A stretch of 64,000 nucleotides of DNA from Microbacterium ureisolvens. Lineage in GTDB: Bacteria > Actinomycetota > Actinomycetes > Actinomycetales > Microbacteriaceae. The notes beneath the pieces are model-generated. The model was given only the letters and a program-made list of their open reading frames with translations. It was not told where the DNA came from and searched no databases. Both the position numbers and the translations under genes were made by a program. The stretch lies in NCBI RefSeq assembly GCF_015278315.1, contig NZ_JADIJE010000003.1, forward strand, positions 186,001 to 250,000. Reading direction: 5' to 3'. Positions 57,178 to 64,000 of this stretch are shown here, piece by piece; within the stretch, counting starts at the first letter, position 1; each line of letters starts with the position of its first letter.

Positions 57178-58179
57178 ATGGCCACCGATAGACGATTCGG
57201 CGCAGGGATATGGCACTTCGCCACCTACGTCGACCGATACGCCACCGACGGATACGGCGAGCCCCGCTCGATCCTGGATGCCATCGAGCTCGCCGGACGA
57301 GTGCGCGATCTCTCCGTCGTGGACCTCAACTACCCGTTCTTCGGCGGATCGTTCACCGATGCGCAGATCGAAGACGCGCTCCGGCGCAATGCGCTCGACG
57401 TCATCGGCATAACGCCGGAGATCTACACGCGCACCTTCGCGAAGGGGGCGTTCACCAACCCCGATCCGGGAGTCCGGAGACGGGCCCATGAACTGGTCAC
57501 CGAGGCCGCCGGCGTGGCCCGCCGGTTCGGTGCCGAGTACGTCAAGCTGTGGCCGGGTCAGGACGGCTGGGACTACCCCTTCCAGGTCGACCACCGGGCG
57601 CTGTGGAAGGCGTCCCTGGACGGCGTCGGGGCGCTGGCGGCCGAGAACCCCGACCTCAGGTTCGTCATCGAGTACAAGCCTCGTGAACCGCGCGTGCACA
57701 TGAGCTTCGACTCGGTCGCGCGCACGCTGCTCGGGATCGAGCGCATCGGGCTGCCCAACGTCGGCATCCTGCTGGACTTCGGGCATTCGCTGTTCGGCGG
57801 CGAGTCTCCAGCGGATGCCGCGCAGCTCGCCATCGATCACGGGAGGCTGTTCGGAATCGATGTGAACGACAACCTTCGCGGCTGGGACGACGACATGATC
57901 GCGGGAAGCATCCATCCCATCGAGATCTTCGAGTTCTTCCACACCCTGGAGCGGAACGCCTGGGACGGGGTCTGGCAGCTCGATCAGTTCCCGTTCCGCG
58001 AGGACAGCGTGGCGGCCGCCGATGCGGCCATCGACTTCCTGAAGCTCGTCGACACGGCTCTCGGACGGCTCGACGTCGAGGCGCTCGCGACGGCTCAGGC
58101 CGAGCATGACTCGATACGCGCACTTCGGCTGGCCCAGTCGGCTCTGTACGGCTCACGATGGGCGCCTGGGCAGGGCTGA
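57178..58179 (+). CDS. Sugar isomerase/epimerase, xylose-isomerase-like TIM barrel
   Basis: 333 residues. AP-endonuclease-2/xylose-isomerase-like fold: metal and substrate residues in [20 protein letters not shown] (Glu), GILLDFGHS (Asp, His), [12 protein letters not shown] and [11 protein letters not shown]. Strongly similar in layout to L-rhamnose-isomerase-type or ketose 3-epimerase proteins. GAAGGAGACCG precedes the ATG. Likely interconverts a ketose with its epimer or aldose before phosphorylation. Confidence 0.85.
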   Translation: MATDRRFGAGIWHFATYVDRYATDGYGEPRSILDAIELAGRVRDLSVVDLNYPFFGGSFTDAQIEDALRRNALDVIGITPEIYTRTFAKGAFTNPDPGVRRRAHELVTEAAGVARRFGAEYVKLWPGQDGWDYPFQVDHRALWKASLDGVGALAAENPDLRFVIEYKPREPRVHMSFDSVARTLLGIERIGLPNVGILLDFGHSLFGGESPADAAQLAIDHGRLFGIDVNDNLRGWDDDMIAGSIHPIEIFEFFHTLERNAWDGVWQLDQFPFREDSVAAADAAIDFLKLVDTALGRLDVEALATAQAEHDSIRALRLAQSALYGSRWAPGQG

Positions 58180-58235
58180 GATCATCGGCGTCGCGGGGCG
58201 CCGATCTTCGGCTCGACAGATGTCTTGCCATTTCA

Positions 58236-58249
58236 TCAACACGTGTAGA
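58236..58249. promoter_or_regulatory. LacI-type operator 3 upstream of the GPH symporter
   Basis: TCAACACGTGTAGA, same 14-bp layout as the operators at 49743 and 49764. It gives the symporter-dehydrogenase unit the same control as the kinase operon. Confidence 0.65.
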
Positions 58250-58314
58250 TAATTGACGGACCCGAGAAGGCCGAGCGTGCTGCGCTCTCCTTCGTGGGCC
58301 TCGAAGGAGAGAAC

Positions 58315-59751
58315 ATGACCCAACGGGCGGCAACCGAAGCCGTGACGACGCTTCCACCGCTGCGGCTGCGCTCGCTCGCCGCGTTCGGAGCGGGTACGGC
58401 CGGCGTGGCCTTCTTCATGATCCCGACCGCGTCGATCCTCCTGTTCTACTTCACGGATGTCGCGGGCATCCCCGCCGCCACCGCGGGCGTGATCCTGCTG
58501 CTGATGCGAGGGCTCGACGCGGTCGTCGACATCCCGCTCGGTCTTCTCATCGACCGCTGGAAGCCGGGGCGATTCGGGAAGTTCCGCAGGTGGCTGCTCC
58601 TGATCCCGATCCCGATCCTCATCACGACAGTCGCCCTGTTCTCCATCCCGCAGCTGGGACCGGTCGCGACGGTGGCGTGGGCGGTCGTCGCCTACTCCAT
58701 GTTCGGCGTCCTCTACAGCTGCCTCGACATCCCGCTCGGATCGATCGGCGCGTCGATGACTCAGCGGCCCGCCGACCGCACCAAACTCGCCAGCGCACGC
58801 TCGGTCACCCTGCTGGGTGTACAGACCCTCATCGTTGCTCTCGTGCTTCCGATGCTCACCCCCGATCGCGACCTTCGCACCCTCTTCACTGTGACGGTGC
58901 TGGTGCTCGGAGTGGTCGGCACGATTCTCGTGTTCACGGCCGCTCTGGGTACTCGCGAGCGGGTCTCCCGTCCCACCGAGTCGGTCTCCATGCGTGATGG
59001 ATTGCGGATGCTGCGGACCAATCGCCCGCTCTTCGTCATCTCCGTCACCGCGTTCCTGTGCTTCTCGGCGGCGGCCGTGTTCAACGGCGCGATGGTCTAC
59101 TACATGCGCGACGTCCTGGACGCGCTGGCGCTCGCGCCCGTGGTGTCGGTCATCTCGTTCGCGCTGACGGTGACCGCTGCACTGCTCGCCCCGTGGCTCG
59201 TGCGCCGCATAGGCAAGCGACGGACCCTGTTCATCGCCGCGCTCACCTCGCTCTCCGGCACCATCATCCTTCTGTTCGTGAACACCGCGGTGGTGGGCTT
59301 CGCAGGGATCGGATTGTTCAACGGGGGACTCGGCCTGATCGTGGTGATGTGCTTCTCGATGCAGGCCGACACGGTGGAGTACGGGCAGTGGCGCACCGGC
59401 GTCCGGGCTGAGGGCACAGCCTTCGCCGTATTCGCCTTCGTGACGAAGTGGGCGGCGTCGCTCGGCGTCGCCCTCGGTGCCTTCGTCCTCGCGGGCGGAG
59501 GATACGTCGCCGGACAGGCGGTTCAGCCGGAGTCGGCGCTGGCGGGCATCCGCGCCTCCTTCGCCGGCGTTCCGGCAGTCCTCGTCCTGCTCGCGATCGT
59601 CCTCGTCTGCTTCTACCCGCTCACCGATGCGCGGTTCGCGGAGATCACCGGTGAACTCCGCGACCGGGAGCGTGAGGGGACGACGCCGACCGAATCACCG
59701 AGTTCAGCGGAGGCGACCGAGATGACGCCTTCGCCCTCTCGCACGCGCTGA
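58315..59751 (+). CDS. GPH-family sugar:cation symporter
   Basis: 478 residues, about 12 membrane segments. The diagnostic GPH loop is DIPLGLLIDRWKPGRFGKFRRWL; MQADTVEYGQWRTGVRAEG is the second family marker between helices 10 and 11. GAAGGAGAGAAC sets ATG 58315. It gives the cluster a second uptake route beside the ABC importer, probably for a related sugar or glycoside. The last 35 residues are a soluble, acidic, Ser/Thr/Pro-rich tail. Confidence 0.9.
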   Translation: MTQRAATEAVTTLPPLRLRSLAAFGAGTAGVAFFMIPTASILLFYFTDVAGIPAATAGVILLLMRGLDAVVDIPLGLLIDRWKPGRFGKFRRWLLLIPIPILITTVALFSIPQLGPVATVAWAVVAYSMFGVLYSCLDIPLGSIGASMTQRPADRTKLASARSVTLLGVQTLIVALVLPMLTPDRDLRTLFTVTVLVLGVVGTILVFTAALGTRERVSRPTESVSMRDGLRMLRTNRPLFVISVTAFLCFSAAAVFNGAMVYYMRDVLDALALAPVVSVISFALTVTAALLAPWLVRRIGKRRTLFIAALTSLSGTIILLFVNTAVVGFAGIGLFNGGLGLIVVMCFSMQADTVEYGQWRTGVRAEGTAFAVFAFVTKWAASLGVALGAFVLAGGGYVAGQAVQPESALAGIRASFAGVPAVLVLLAIVLVCFYPLTDARFAEITGELRDREREGTTPTESPSSAEATEMTPSPSRTR

Positions 59752-59784
59752 GCTCCGAGCCTGCAACCAATCGAAGGACGGTCC

Positions 59785-60825
59785 ATGCGATCCATCGTGT
59801 TCACCCATGTCGGAGACTTCTCGATCGAGGAGCGCCCGGTGCCCGAGCCGGGGCCCAAAGAGATCCTGATCGAGACAGCGGCTGCCGGGATCTGCGGAAC
59901 CGACACGCACGTCCTCGACGGCGAGTTCGAAGGAACGGTGTTCCCCCTGGTGCCCGGTCATGAGGTCACTGGAGTCATCCGAGCGCTCGGCGAGGACGTC
60001 AATGCGGGGGCGTTCGACTTCCGTGTGGGCGACCACGTCGCGGTGAATCCGAGCAACACCTGCGGAGAGTGCGAGTTCTGCCAGAACGGCCACCAGAATC
60101 TGTGCCGCAACTGGGACGGACTCGGAGTCGTGGCGACGGACGGTGCGACCCAGCAGTTCTTCACCGCGCCGGCGAAGAACGTGTTCCGGTTGAGGCCCAC
60201 CACGAACCTCTTCGAGGCTGCTCTGATCGAGCCGCTGGCATGCGCCATTCGCGGCTGGGATGTGCTCCCGCGTCGCCTGGGTGACCACGTCCTCGTCTAC
60301 GGGGCGGGGACCATGGGGCTCATGATGGCGCAGCTCGCGCCTCGCGCCGGGGCCGCTTCAGTCACCATCGTGGACGTGAACGAGGAAAGGCTGCGCACGG
60401 CCGAGGAATGCGGTATCCCCTACCGGCACACCTCCGCGGACGACGCCGAGCGAGACAAGTGGGACGTGGTCATCGACTGCACAGGGAACATCGGCGCGAT
60501 CGAAGATGCTCTCACGCGCGTGAAGCCGGCCGGGTTCTTCCAGGACTTCGGGGTGGCTCCCGCCGACCGCACCGCGCAGTTCTCGCCGTTCCGCGTCTAT
60601 CGCGATGAGATCACGATCGTCGGCACCATGGCTGTCCACAACTCCTTCGGCCGCGCCGTCGAGCTCTTCGAGAGCGGCGCGCTCAACGCGCGTGCGATGA
60701 TCAGCCACTCGTTCACATTGGATGACTACGCGACAGCGCTGCGCATGTTCCGAGCCGGGGAGGGCCGAAAGCTGCAGATCCGTCCGAACGACACCGAATC
60801 GCGAGCCCTGCTTCCTCAGACGTGA
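59785..60825 (+). CDS. Zinc-dependent polyol/alcohol dehydrogenase (MDR family)
   Basis: 346 residues. Catalytic zinc ligands in CGTDTH and GHE, four structural-zinc Cys in CGECEFCQNGHQNLC, and NAD motif VYGAGTMGLMMAQLA. The arrangement matches sorbitol/xylitol/L-threonine-type dehydrogenases. It is the last gene of the cluster and probably oxidises a polyol to a ketose. AATCGAAGGACGGTCC precedes the ATG. Confidence 0.92.
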   Translation: MRSIVFTHVGDFSIEERPVPEPGPKEILIETAAAGICGTDTHVLDGEFEGTVFPLVPGHEVTGVIRALGEDVNAGAFDFRVGDHVAVNPSNTCGECEFCQNGHQNLCRNWDGLGVVATDGATQQFFTAPAKNVFRLRPTTNLFEAALIEPLACAIRGWDVLPRRLGDHVLVYGAGTMGLMMAQLAPRAGAASVTIVDVNEERLRTAEECGIPYRHTSADDAERDKWDVVIDCTGNIGAIEDALTRVKPAGFFQDFGVAPADRTAQFSPFRVYRDEITIVGTMAVHNSFGRAVELFESGALNARAMISHSFTLDDYATALRMFRAGEGRKLQIRPNDTESRALLPQT

Positions 60826-60855
60826 CGGAGGACGGGTTCCCGCTGCACGCGGTCC

Positions 60856-61617
60856 TCACCGGTCGGCATCACTGCGCAGAAGCCGCCACCCGCCCGCGAT
60901 GAGGGCGGCGATGGCCCAGGACAGCAGGATCATCGTCGAGCCCGCCGCGGTCATCGTGGCTTCGCCCGGGCCCTCGCCGAGGAAGAAGAACAGCGCGGCC
61001 GACCCGGGGAGCACTTCGATCAGCCGGGTGACCCACTCGAACGGAAGGATCTGCAGGAACAGCGGGAGGATCAGCACCAGGGCGAACACGCACACGAGCG
61101 CGGCGGCGGTGTTCCGGACGGCGAGCCCGAGGCCGATCGCGAGCAGCGCTGTCGCGGCGAAGACCAGGGCGACCGAGCCGACCTTCTCCGCCGCGGATCG
61201 GGAGAAGTACGTCAGCTGAGGCGCGAACAGCCAGATGGTGGTGCTCGATGCCACCAGAAGCCCGATCCCGAGCAGCGTGGCGGTGGTCGTGAGCACCGCG
61301 GTGCGGACGGCGAACAGGACCGTTCGCCGCGGCGTCCACTGCAGGGTGGGGATGATGTTGCCCGTCGCGTGGTCTGCGGTGGCCGCGACGGTGACGAGCA
61401 CCAGCACGCCGAAGAGGCCGGGCAGCCCGATCATGCCGGCCAGCTGCCAGGGGGATCCGCCGGCCGGAGCGGAGGCGGCCGACTGCGACGCAGCGAGGGC
61501 GCTGATGCCGAGCACCCCTGCGGCGGTAGCGGCAGCGAACAGCCGGCTCGAGCGGACCGACCAGAGCCGGCTCCATTCCGCGCGCGAGTTTCGCGTCAGT
61601 GTCGCCGTCGCGGTCAC
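60856..61617 (-). CDS. ABC-2 type transporter permease
   Basis: 253 residues with six hydrophobic segments (SRLFAAATAAGVLGISALA, IGLPGLFGVLVLVTVAATA and so on) and the cytoplasmic GNIIPTLQWTPRR loop typical of bacitracin/lantibiotic-export-type permeases. The GTG start overlaps the ATPase stop (GTGA). The exported substrate is unknown. Confidence 0.88.
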   Translation of the reverse strand: MTATATLTRNSRAEWSRLWSVRSSRLFAAATAAGVLGISALAASQSAASAPAGGSPWQLAGMIGLPGLFGVLVLVTVAATADHATGNIIPTLQWTPRRTVLFAVRTAVLTTTATLLGIGLLVASSTTIWLFAPQLTYFSRSAAEKVGSVALVFAATALLAIGLGLAVRNTAAALVCVFALVLILPLFLQILPFEWVTRLIEVLPGSAALFFFLGEGPGEATMTAAGSTMILLSWAIAALIAGGWRLLRSDADR

Positions 61618-62351
61618 GATGTCGTCTCCTCCGCGTCGGAACCGCGGTATTCGACGGATTCGCCGGTGAGGCGCAGGTAGGCCTCTTCCAGCGTCTCGTC
61701 ATGCGCGACCAGATCCTCCACGGGGGCGTCGGCGAGCAGCCGGCCGCGGCCGATGATCACGACGTGGTCGGCGATCAGCTGCAGCTCGCTCATCAGGTGG
61801 GTCGACACGAACACGGTCCGGTCCTCGTCCGCGAGCCGGCGCAGCAGCGAGCGGATCCAGCGGACGCCGTCGACGTCGAGGCCGTTGACCGGTTCGTCGA
61901 AGATCAGCACCGGCGGGTCGCCCAGCATCGCCGCAGCGATGCCGAGACGTTGCCGCATGCCGAGCGAGTACCCCTTGATCCGGCGACGTGCGGCGTCACC
62001 GAGCCCGACCTGTTCGATCACGGCATCGACCCGGCTCATCGGCAGCCCGTTCGTGCGGGCTCCGATGCGCAGGTGGCTGACGCCCGTGCGACCCGGGTGC
62101 ATGGCCTGAGCGTCCAGGAGCGCCCCGGCCTCGCGCAGCGGCTCTTCGAAGTCGGCATAGTTCCTGCCGCCGACCGTGGCGGATCCCGCGGTGGCGCGGT
62201 CCAGCCCCATGATGAGACGCATCGTGGTCGACTTGCCTGCGCCGTTCGGGCCGAGGAAGCCTGTGACCCGTCCGGGCGTCACCTCGAAGGTGAGGTCGTC
62301 CACGGCGCGCACCCCGTGGTAGCTCTTCGAGAGCCCGCGGACGGCGATCAC
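61614..62351 (-). CDS. ABC transporter ATP-binding protein
   Basis: 245 residues: Walker A GPNGAGKST, signature YSLGMRQRLGIAAA, Walker B VLIFDEP, switch His in VSTHLM. It is of the drug/lantibiotic exporter type and partners the downstream permease. The GTG start overlaps the HTH gene stop. Paralogous to the ATPase at 63309. Confidence 0.92.
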   Translation of the reverse strand: MIAVRGLSKSYHGVRAVDDLTFEVTPGRVTGFLGPNGAGKSTTMRLIMGLDRATAGSATVGGRNYADFEEPLREAGALLDAQAMHPGRTGVSHLRIGARTNGLPMSRVDAVIEQVGLGDAARRRIKGYSLGMRQRLGIAAAMLGDPPVLIFDEPVNGLDVDGVRWIRSLLRRLADEDRTVFVSTHLMSELQLIADHVVIIGRGRLLADAPVEDLVAHDETLEEAYLRLTGESVEYRGSDAEETTS

Positions 62352-62602
62352 GCGCTCGTCCCGTCAGGATCCGCGCCATCGCCCTCCGCGGACGCCGGCG
62401 CCGGCTCCCAGCGGAGCAGGTCGCCGGGCTGGCACTCCAGAGCCTCGCAGAGCGCGTCGAGCGTGGCGAAGCGCACACCCCTGGCGCGGCCGTTCTTGAG
62501 GGACGCCAGGTTCGCCGGGGTGATCCCGACGCGATCGGCGAGGGTGCCGACGGCCATCTTGCGACGGGCGAGCATCACATCGATATCGACGACGATGGGC
62601 AT
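62348..62602 (-). CDS. YozG-like Cro/XRE-type HTH regulator
   Basis: 84 residues: MPIVVDIDVMLARRKMAVGTLADRVGITPANLASLKNGRARGVRFATLDALCEALECQPGDLLRW is the compact HTH seen next to DUF2975 membrane proteins. The ATG overlaps the DUF2975 stop by one base. It probably controls the operon through the nested palindrome at 63121-63154. Confidence 0.9.
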   Translation of the reverse strand: MPIVVDIDVMLARRKMAVGTLADRVGITPANLASLKNGRARGVRFATLDALCEALECQPGDLLRWEPAPASAEGDGADPDGTSA

Positions 62603-63087
62603 CAGATCATCTCATCCAGCTCGGTGCGCAGCGCGCTGGCTTCGGCTTCGCGGTCGATCGCCTGCCTGAGCAGGTTCTTCATCACGACGACCAGTAGCGC
62701 CATGCCCCCGAGCACCAGCGACGCCCCGCAGACCAGTCCGACGATGCCCGGTGCGGTCGTGCCCAGTGCGAGGAGCACCGCCATCGCGAACGCCAGCACA
62801 GCGGCCGCCAGGATGGCCCAGATGATCACGTCGACGTACCGGAACGACGACTCAGAGAAGACCGATCCCTTGCGGACCTTGGTGAGCAGCTGCCACACGC
62901 AGACGGCGAAAACCTGCATCGTCACCACCCCCAGCACGATCAGCGTCACGAAGACGATGCGCGCCCACAGGAGCTCGCCCTCGAGGTCGCGCCAGATCGC
63001 CGGGACGATGAACGTCTGCACGACCACAGACCCCGCCAGCGCCAGCGCGATCACGACGCGCAGTGCCCAGATTGTTGCCTTCGCCAT
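62602..63087 (-). CDS. DUF2975 membrane protein
   Basis: 161 residues, four hydrophobic segments (VVIALALAGSVVVQTFIVP, IVFVTLIVLGVVTMQVFAV, VIIWAILAAAVLAFAMAV, IVGLVCGASLVLGGMALLVVV). The region LLTKVRKGSVFSESSFRYVD is the DUF2975 hallmark. ATG 63087 has GAAGGGTCGTCAC upstream. DUF2975 and YozG-like HTH pairs recur in many Gram-positives, possibly as a membrane-sequestered regulator (inference). Confidence 0.88.
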   Translation of the reverse strand: MAKATIWALRVVIALALAGSVVVQTFIVPAIWRDLEGELLWARIVFVTLIVLGVVTMQVFAVCVWQLLTKVRKGSVFSESSFRYVDVIIWAILAAAVLAFAMAVLLALGTTAPGIVGLVCGASLVLGGMALLVVVMKNLLRQAIDREAEASALRTELDEMI

Positions 63088-63120
63088 GTGACGACCCTTC
63101 TCGCGGAACAACCGAAATGT

Positions 63121-63154
63121 ATCGTTTTACGATTGATTACGCAATCAAAACGAT
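63121..63154. promoter_or_regulatory. Nested palindromic operator upstream of the DUF2975-HTH operon
   Basis: ATCGTTTT (63121-63128) and AAAACGAT (63147-63154) enclose GATTG/CAATC, and ATCGT/ACGAT form a further short palindrome at 63121-63133. The AT-rich element is striking against the GC-rich background and is placed to control the minus-strand operon. Confidence 0.65.
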
Positions 63155-63308
63155 CGATTGCGTTGTCCTGAGGGAGACGGATGCCGCGTCCCGGCGCGCG
63201 CGGCGGGCTCCGGCATCCGTCATCTCGGCACCGCGGTACCACCCCGTCACGTCGAAGTCATCCCGCGGGCGGACGCGCCGGATAGGAGTGCGCCCCTAGC
63301 GTGAGGGC

Positions 63309-64000
63309 ATGATCGTTGCAGAACAGCTCACGAAGCGCTTCGGGGACAAGACCGCGGTCTCGCAGGTCTCCTTCACGGTGCAGCCGGGGAAGGTCACGGG
63401 GTTCCTCGGGCCCAATGGCGCCGGCAAGTCCACGACGATGCGCATGATCGTCGGCCTCGACCGGCCGACGGCCGGCACCGTCACGGTGAACGGCAAGCCT
63501 TACGCCCGGTTGCGCGCGCCGCTCACCGAGGTCGGCGTCCTGCTGGACGCCAAGGCGGTGCACACCGGCCGCTCGGCGCGCAACCACCTGCGGGCGATGG
63601 CCGCGACCCACGGCATCGGCCGTGCGCGCGTCGACGAGGTCATCGAGCTCACGGGCCTCGGGCCGGTGGCGAACAAGCGCGCGGGCAAGTTCTCGCTCGG
63701 CATGGGGCAGCGGCTGGGGATCGCGGCGGCGCTTCTCGGCGACCCGCACACCGTGATCCTTGATGAGCCGGTGAACGGCCTGGACCCGGAGGGGGTGCGC
63801 TGGGTGCGGCAGTTCGTGCGGCACCTGGCCGCCGAAGGGCGCACGGTGCTGCTGTCGAGCCACCTCATGAGCGAGATGTCGCTGACGGCCGATCACGTCA
63901 TCGTGCTCGGTCGCGGCAAGGTGCTCGCCGACGCGGAGCTGTCCGAGCTCGTGAGCGCCTGGACGAGCAACACGGTCCGCGTGCGCTCGCCGCGCCTGAC
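63309..64000 (+). CDS. ABC transporter ATP-binding protein, C-terminus beyond window
   Basis: The first 230 residues of an exporter ATPase: Walker A GPNGAGKST, signature FSLGMGQRLGIAAA, Walker B VILDEP, switch His in LSSHLM. The reading frame is still open at the window edge. It is closely related to the ATPase at 61614 and shares the layout of the same exporter subfamily; a permease probably follows. ATG 63309 follows GTGAGGGC. Confidence 0.92.
   Translation, partial: MIVAEQLTKRFGDKTAVSQVSFTVQPGKVTGFLGPNGAGKSTTMRMIVGLDRPTAGTVTVNGKPYARLRAPLTEVGVLLDAKAVHTGRSARNHLRAMAATHGIGRARVDEVIELTGLGPVANKRAGKFSLGMGQRLGIAAALLGDPHTVILDEPVNGLDPEGVRWVRQFVRHLAAEGRTVLLSSHLMSEMSLTADHVIVLGRGKVLADAELSELVSAWTSNTVRVRSPRL

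Overview
The window is high-GC actinobacterial DNA, most likely from a Microbacteriaceae genus such as Microbacterium. That rests on GC-rich codon use, many GTG starts and ATGA/GTGA gene overlaps, a heterotetrameric sarcosine oxidase with a dimethylglycine oxidase, and a long actinobacterial-type GAPDH. No integrase, transposase, rRNA or CRISPR was seen.

Bases 1-45.7 kb form a large catabolic supercluster for methylated amines. Uptake: one complete glycine-betaine ABC transporter (proV-proW-proX, 16.6-19.6 kb) and two orphan ProX lipoproteins (0.4-2.6 kb). Demethylation: dimethylglycine oxidase (29.0-31.5 kb) and sarcosine oxidase soxB-soxD-soxA-soxG (28.2-23.0 kb, minus strand). One-carbon handling: folD, purU and a divergent folE. 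Carbon exit: serine ammonia-lyase, PEP synthase with its regulatory kinase, a long GAPDH and ketol-acid reductoisomerase, i.e. glycine/serine to pyruvate and then gluconeogenesis or branched-chain synthesis. Interleaved is a less understood module: a DddP-like M24 protein, two identical copies of a dehydroquinase-like gene with an altered active site, a DAO-type flavoprotein, an FAH-family enzyme, several SDRs, a SnoaL-like protein, a Baeyer-Villiger-type monooxygenase, an MDR dehydrogenase and an MFS carrier. No enzyme for the first step (glycine betaine to dimethylglycine), no glyA and no gcv genes lie in the window.

The main new observation is a near-palindromic element, core AATATCGATTGTGCATATT, present 12 times between 1.4 and 43.5 kb and not seen after that. 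In eight copies a TTGnnn hexamer sits 17 or 18 bp before TATTCT or TATTAT, so the palindrome fills the spacer and -10 of a sigma-70-like promoter: a built-in operator. One copy lies between ilvC and a GntR/FCD regulator (34.3 kb), which is the natural candidate for the repressor. The copies would place most of the supercluster in one regulon. A second, smaller circuit may be run by the LysR regulator at 2.6-3.6 kb, whose divergent promoter box recurs upstream of the second proX.

From 41.5 to 46.9 kb the cluster frays: a truncated gene duplicate, an enolase-superfamily stub, an orphan operator-promoter, long non-coding stretches, and then the 3' half of a tRNA-Met(CAT) cut in the anticodon loop and followed by a terminator. 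This looks like the right attachment site of a genomic island lying to its left.

Bases 47-64 kb look like ordinary chromosome: a few small genes, then a LacI-controlled sugar or sugar-alcohol cluster (48.7-60.8 kb: two LacI regulators with near-identical DNA-reading helices, PfkB kinase, sugar ABC importer, RpiB-like isomerase, RraA-like protein, SDR, TIM-barrel isomerase, GPH symporter, Zn-dehydrogenase) with its own 14-bp operators, then an ABC-2 type exporter with a YozG-like HTH/DUF2975 pair, and a second exporter ATPase running off the right edge.
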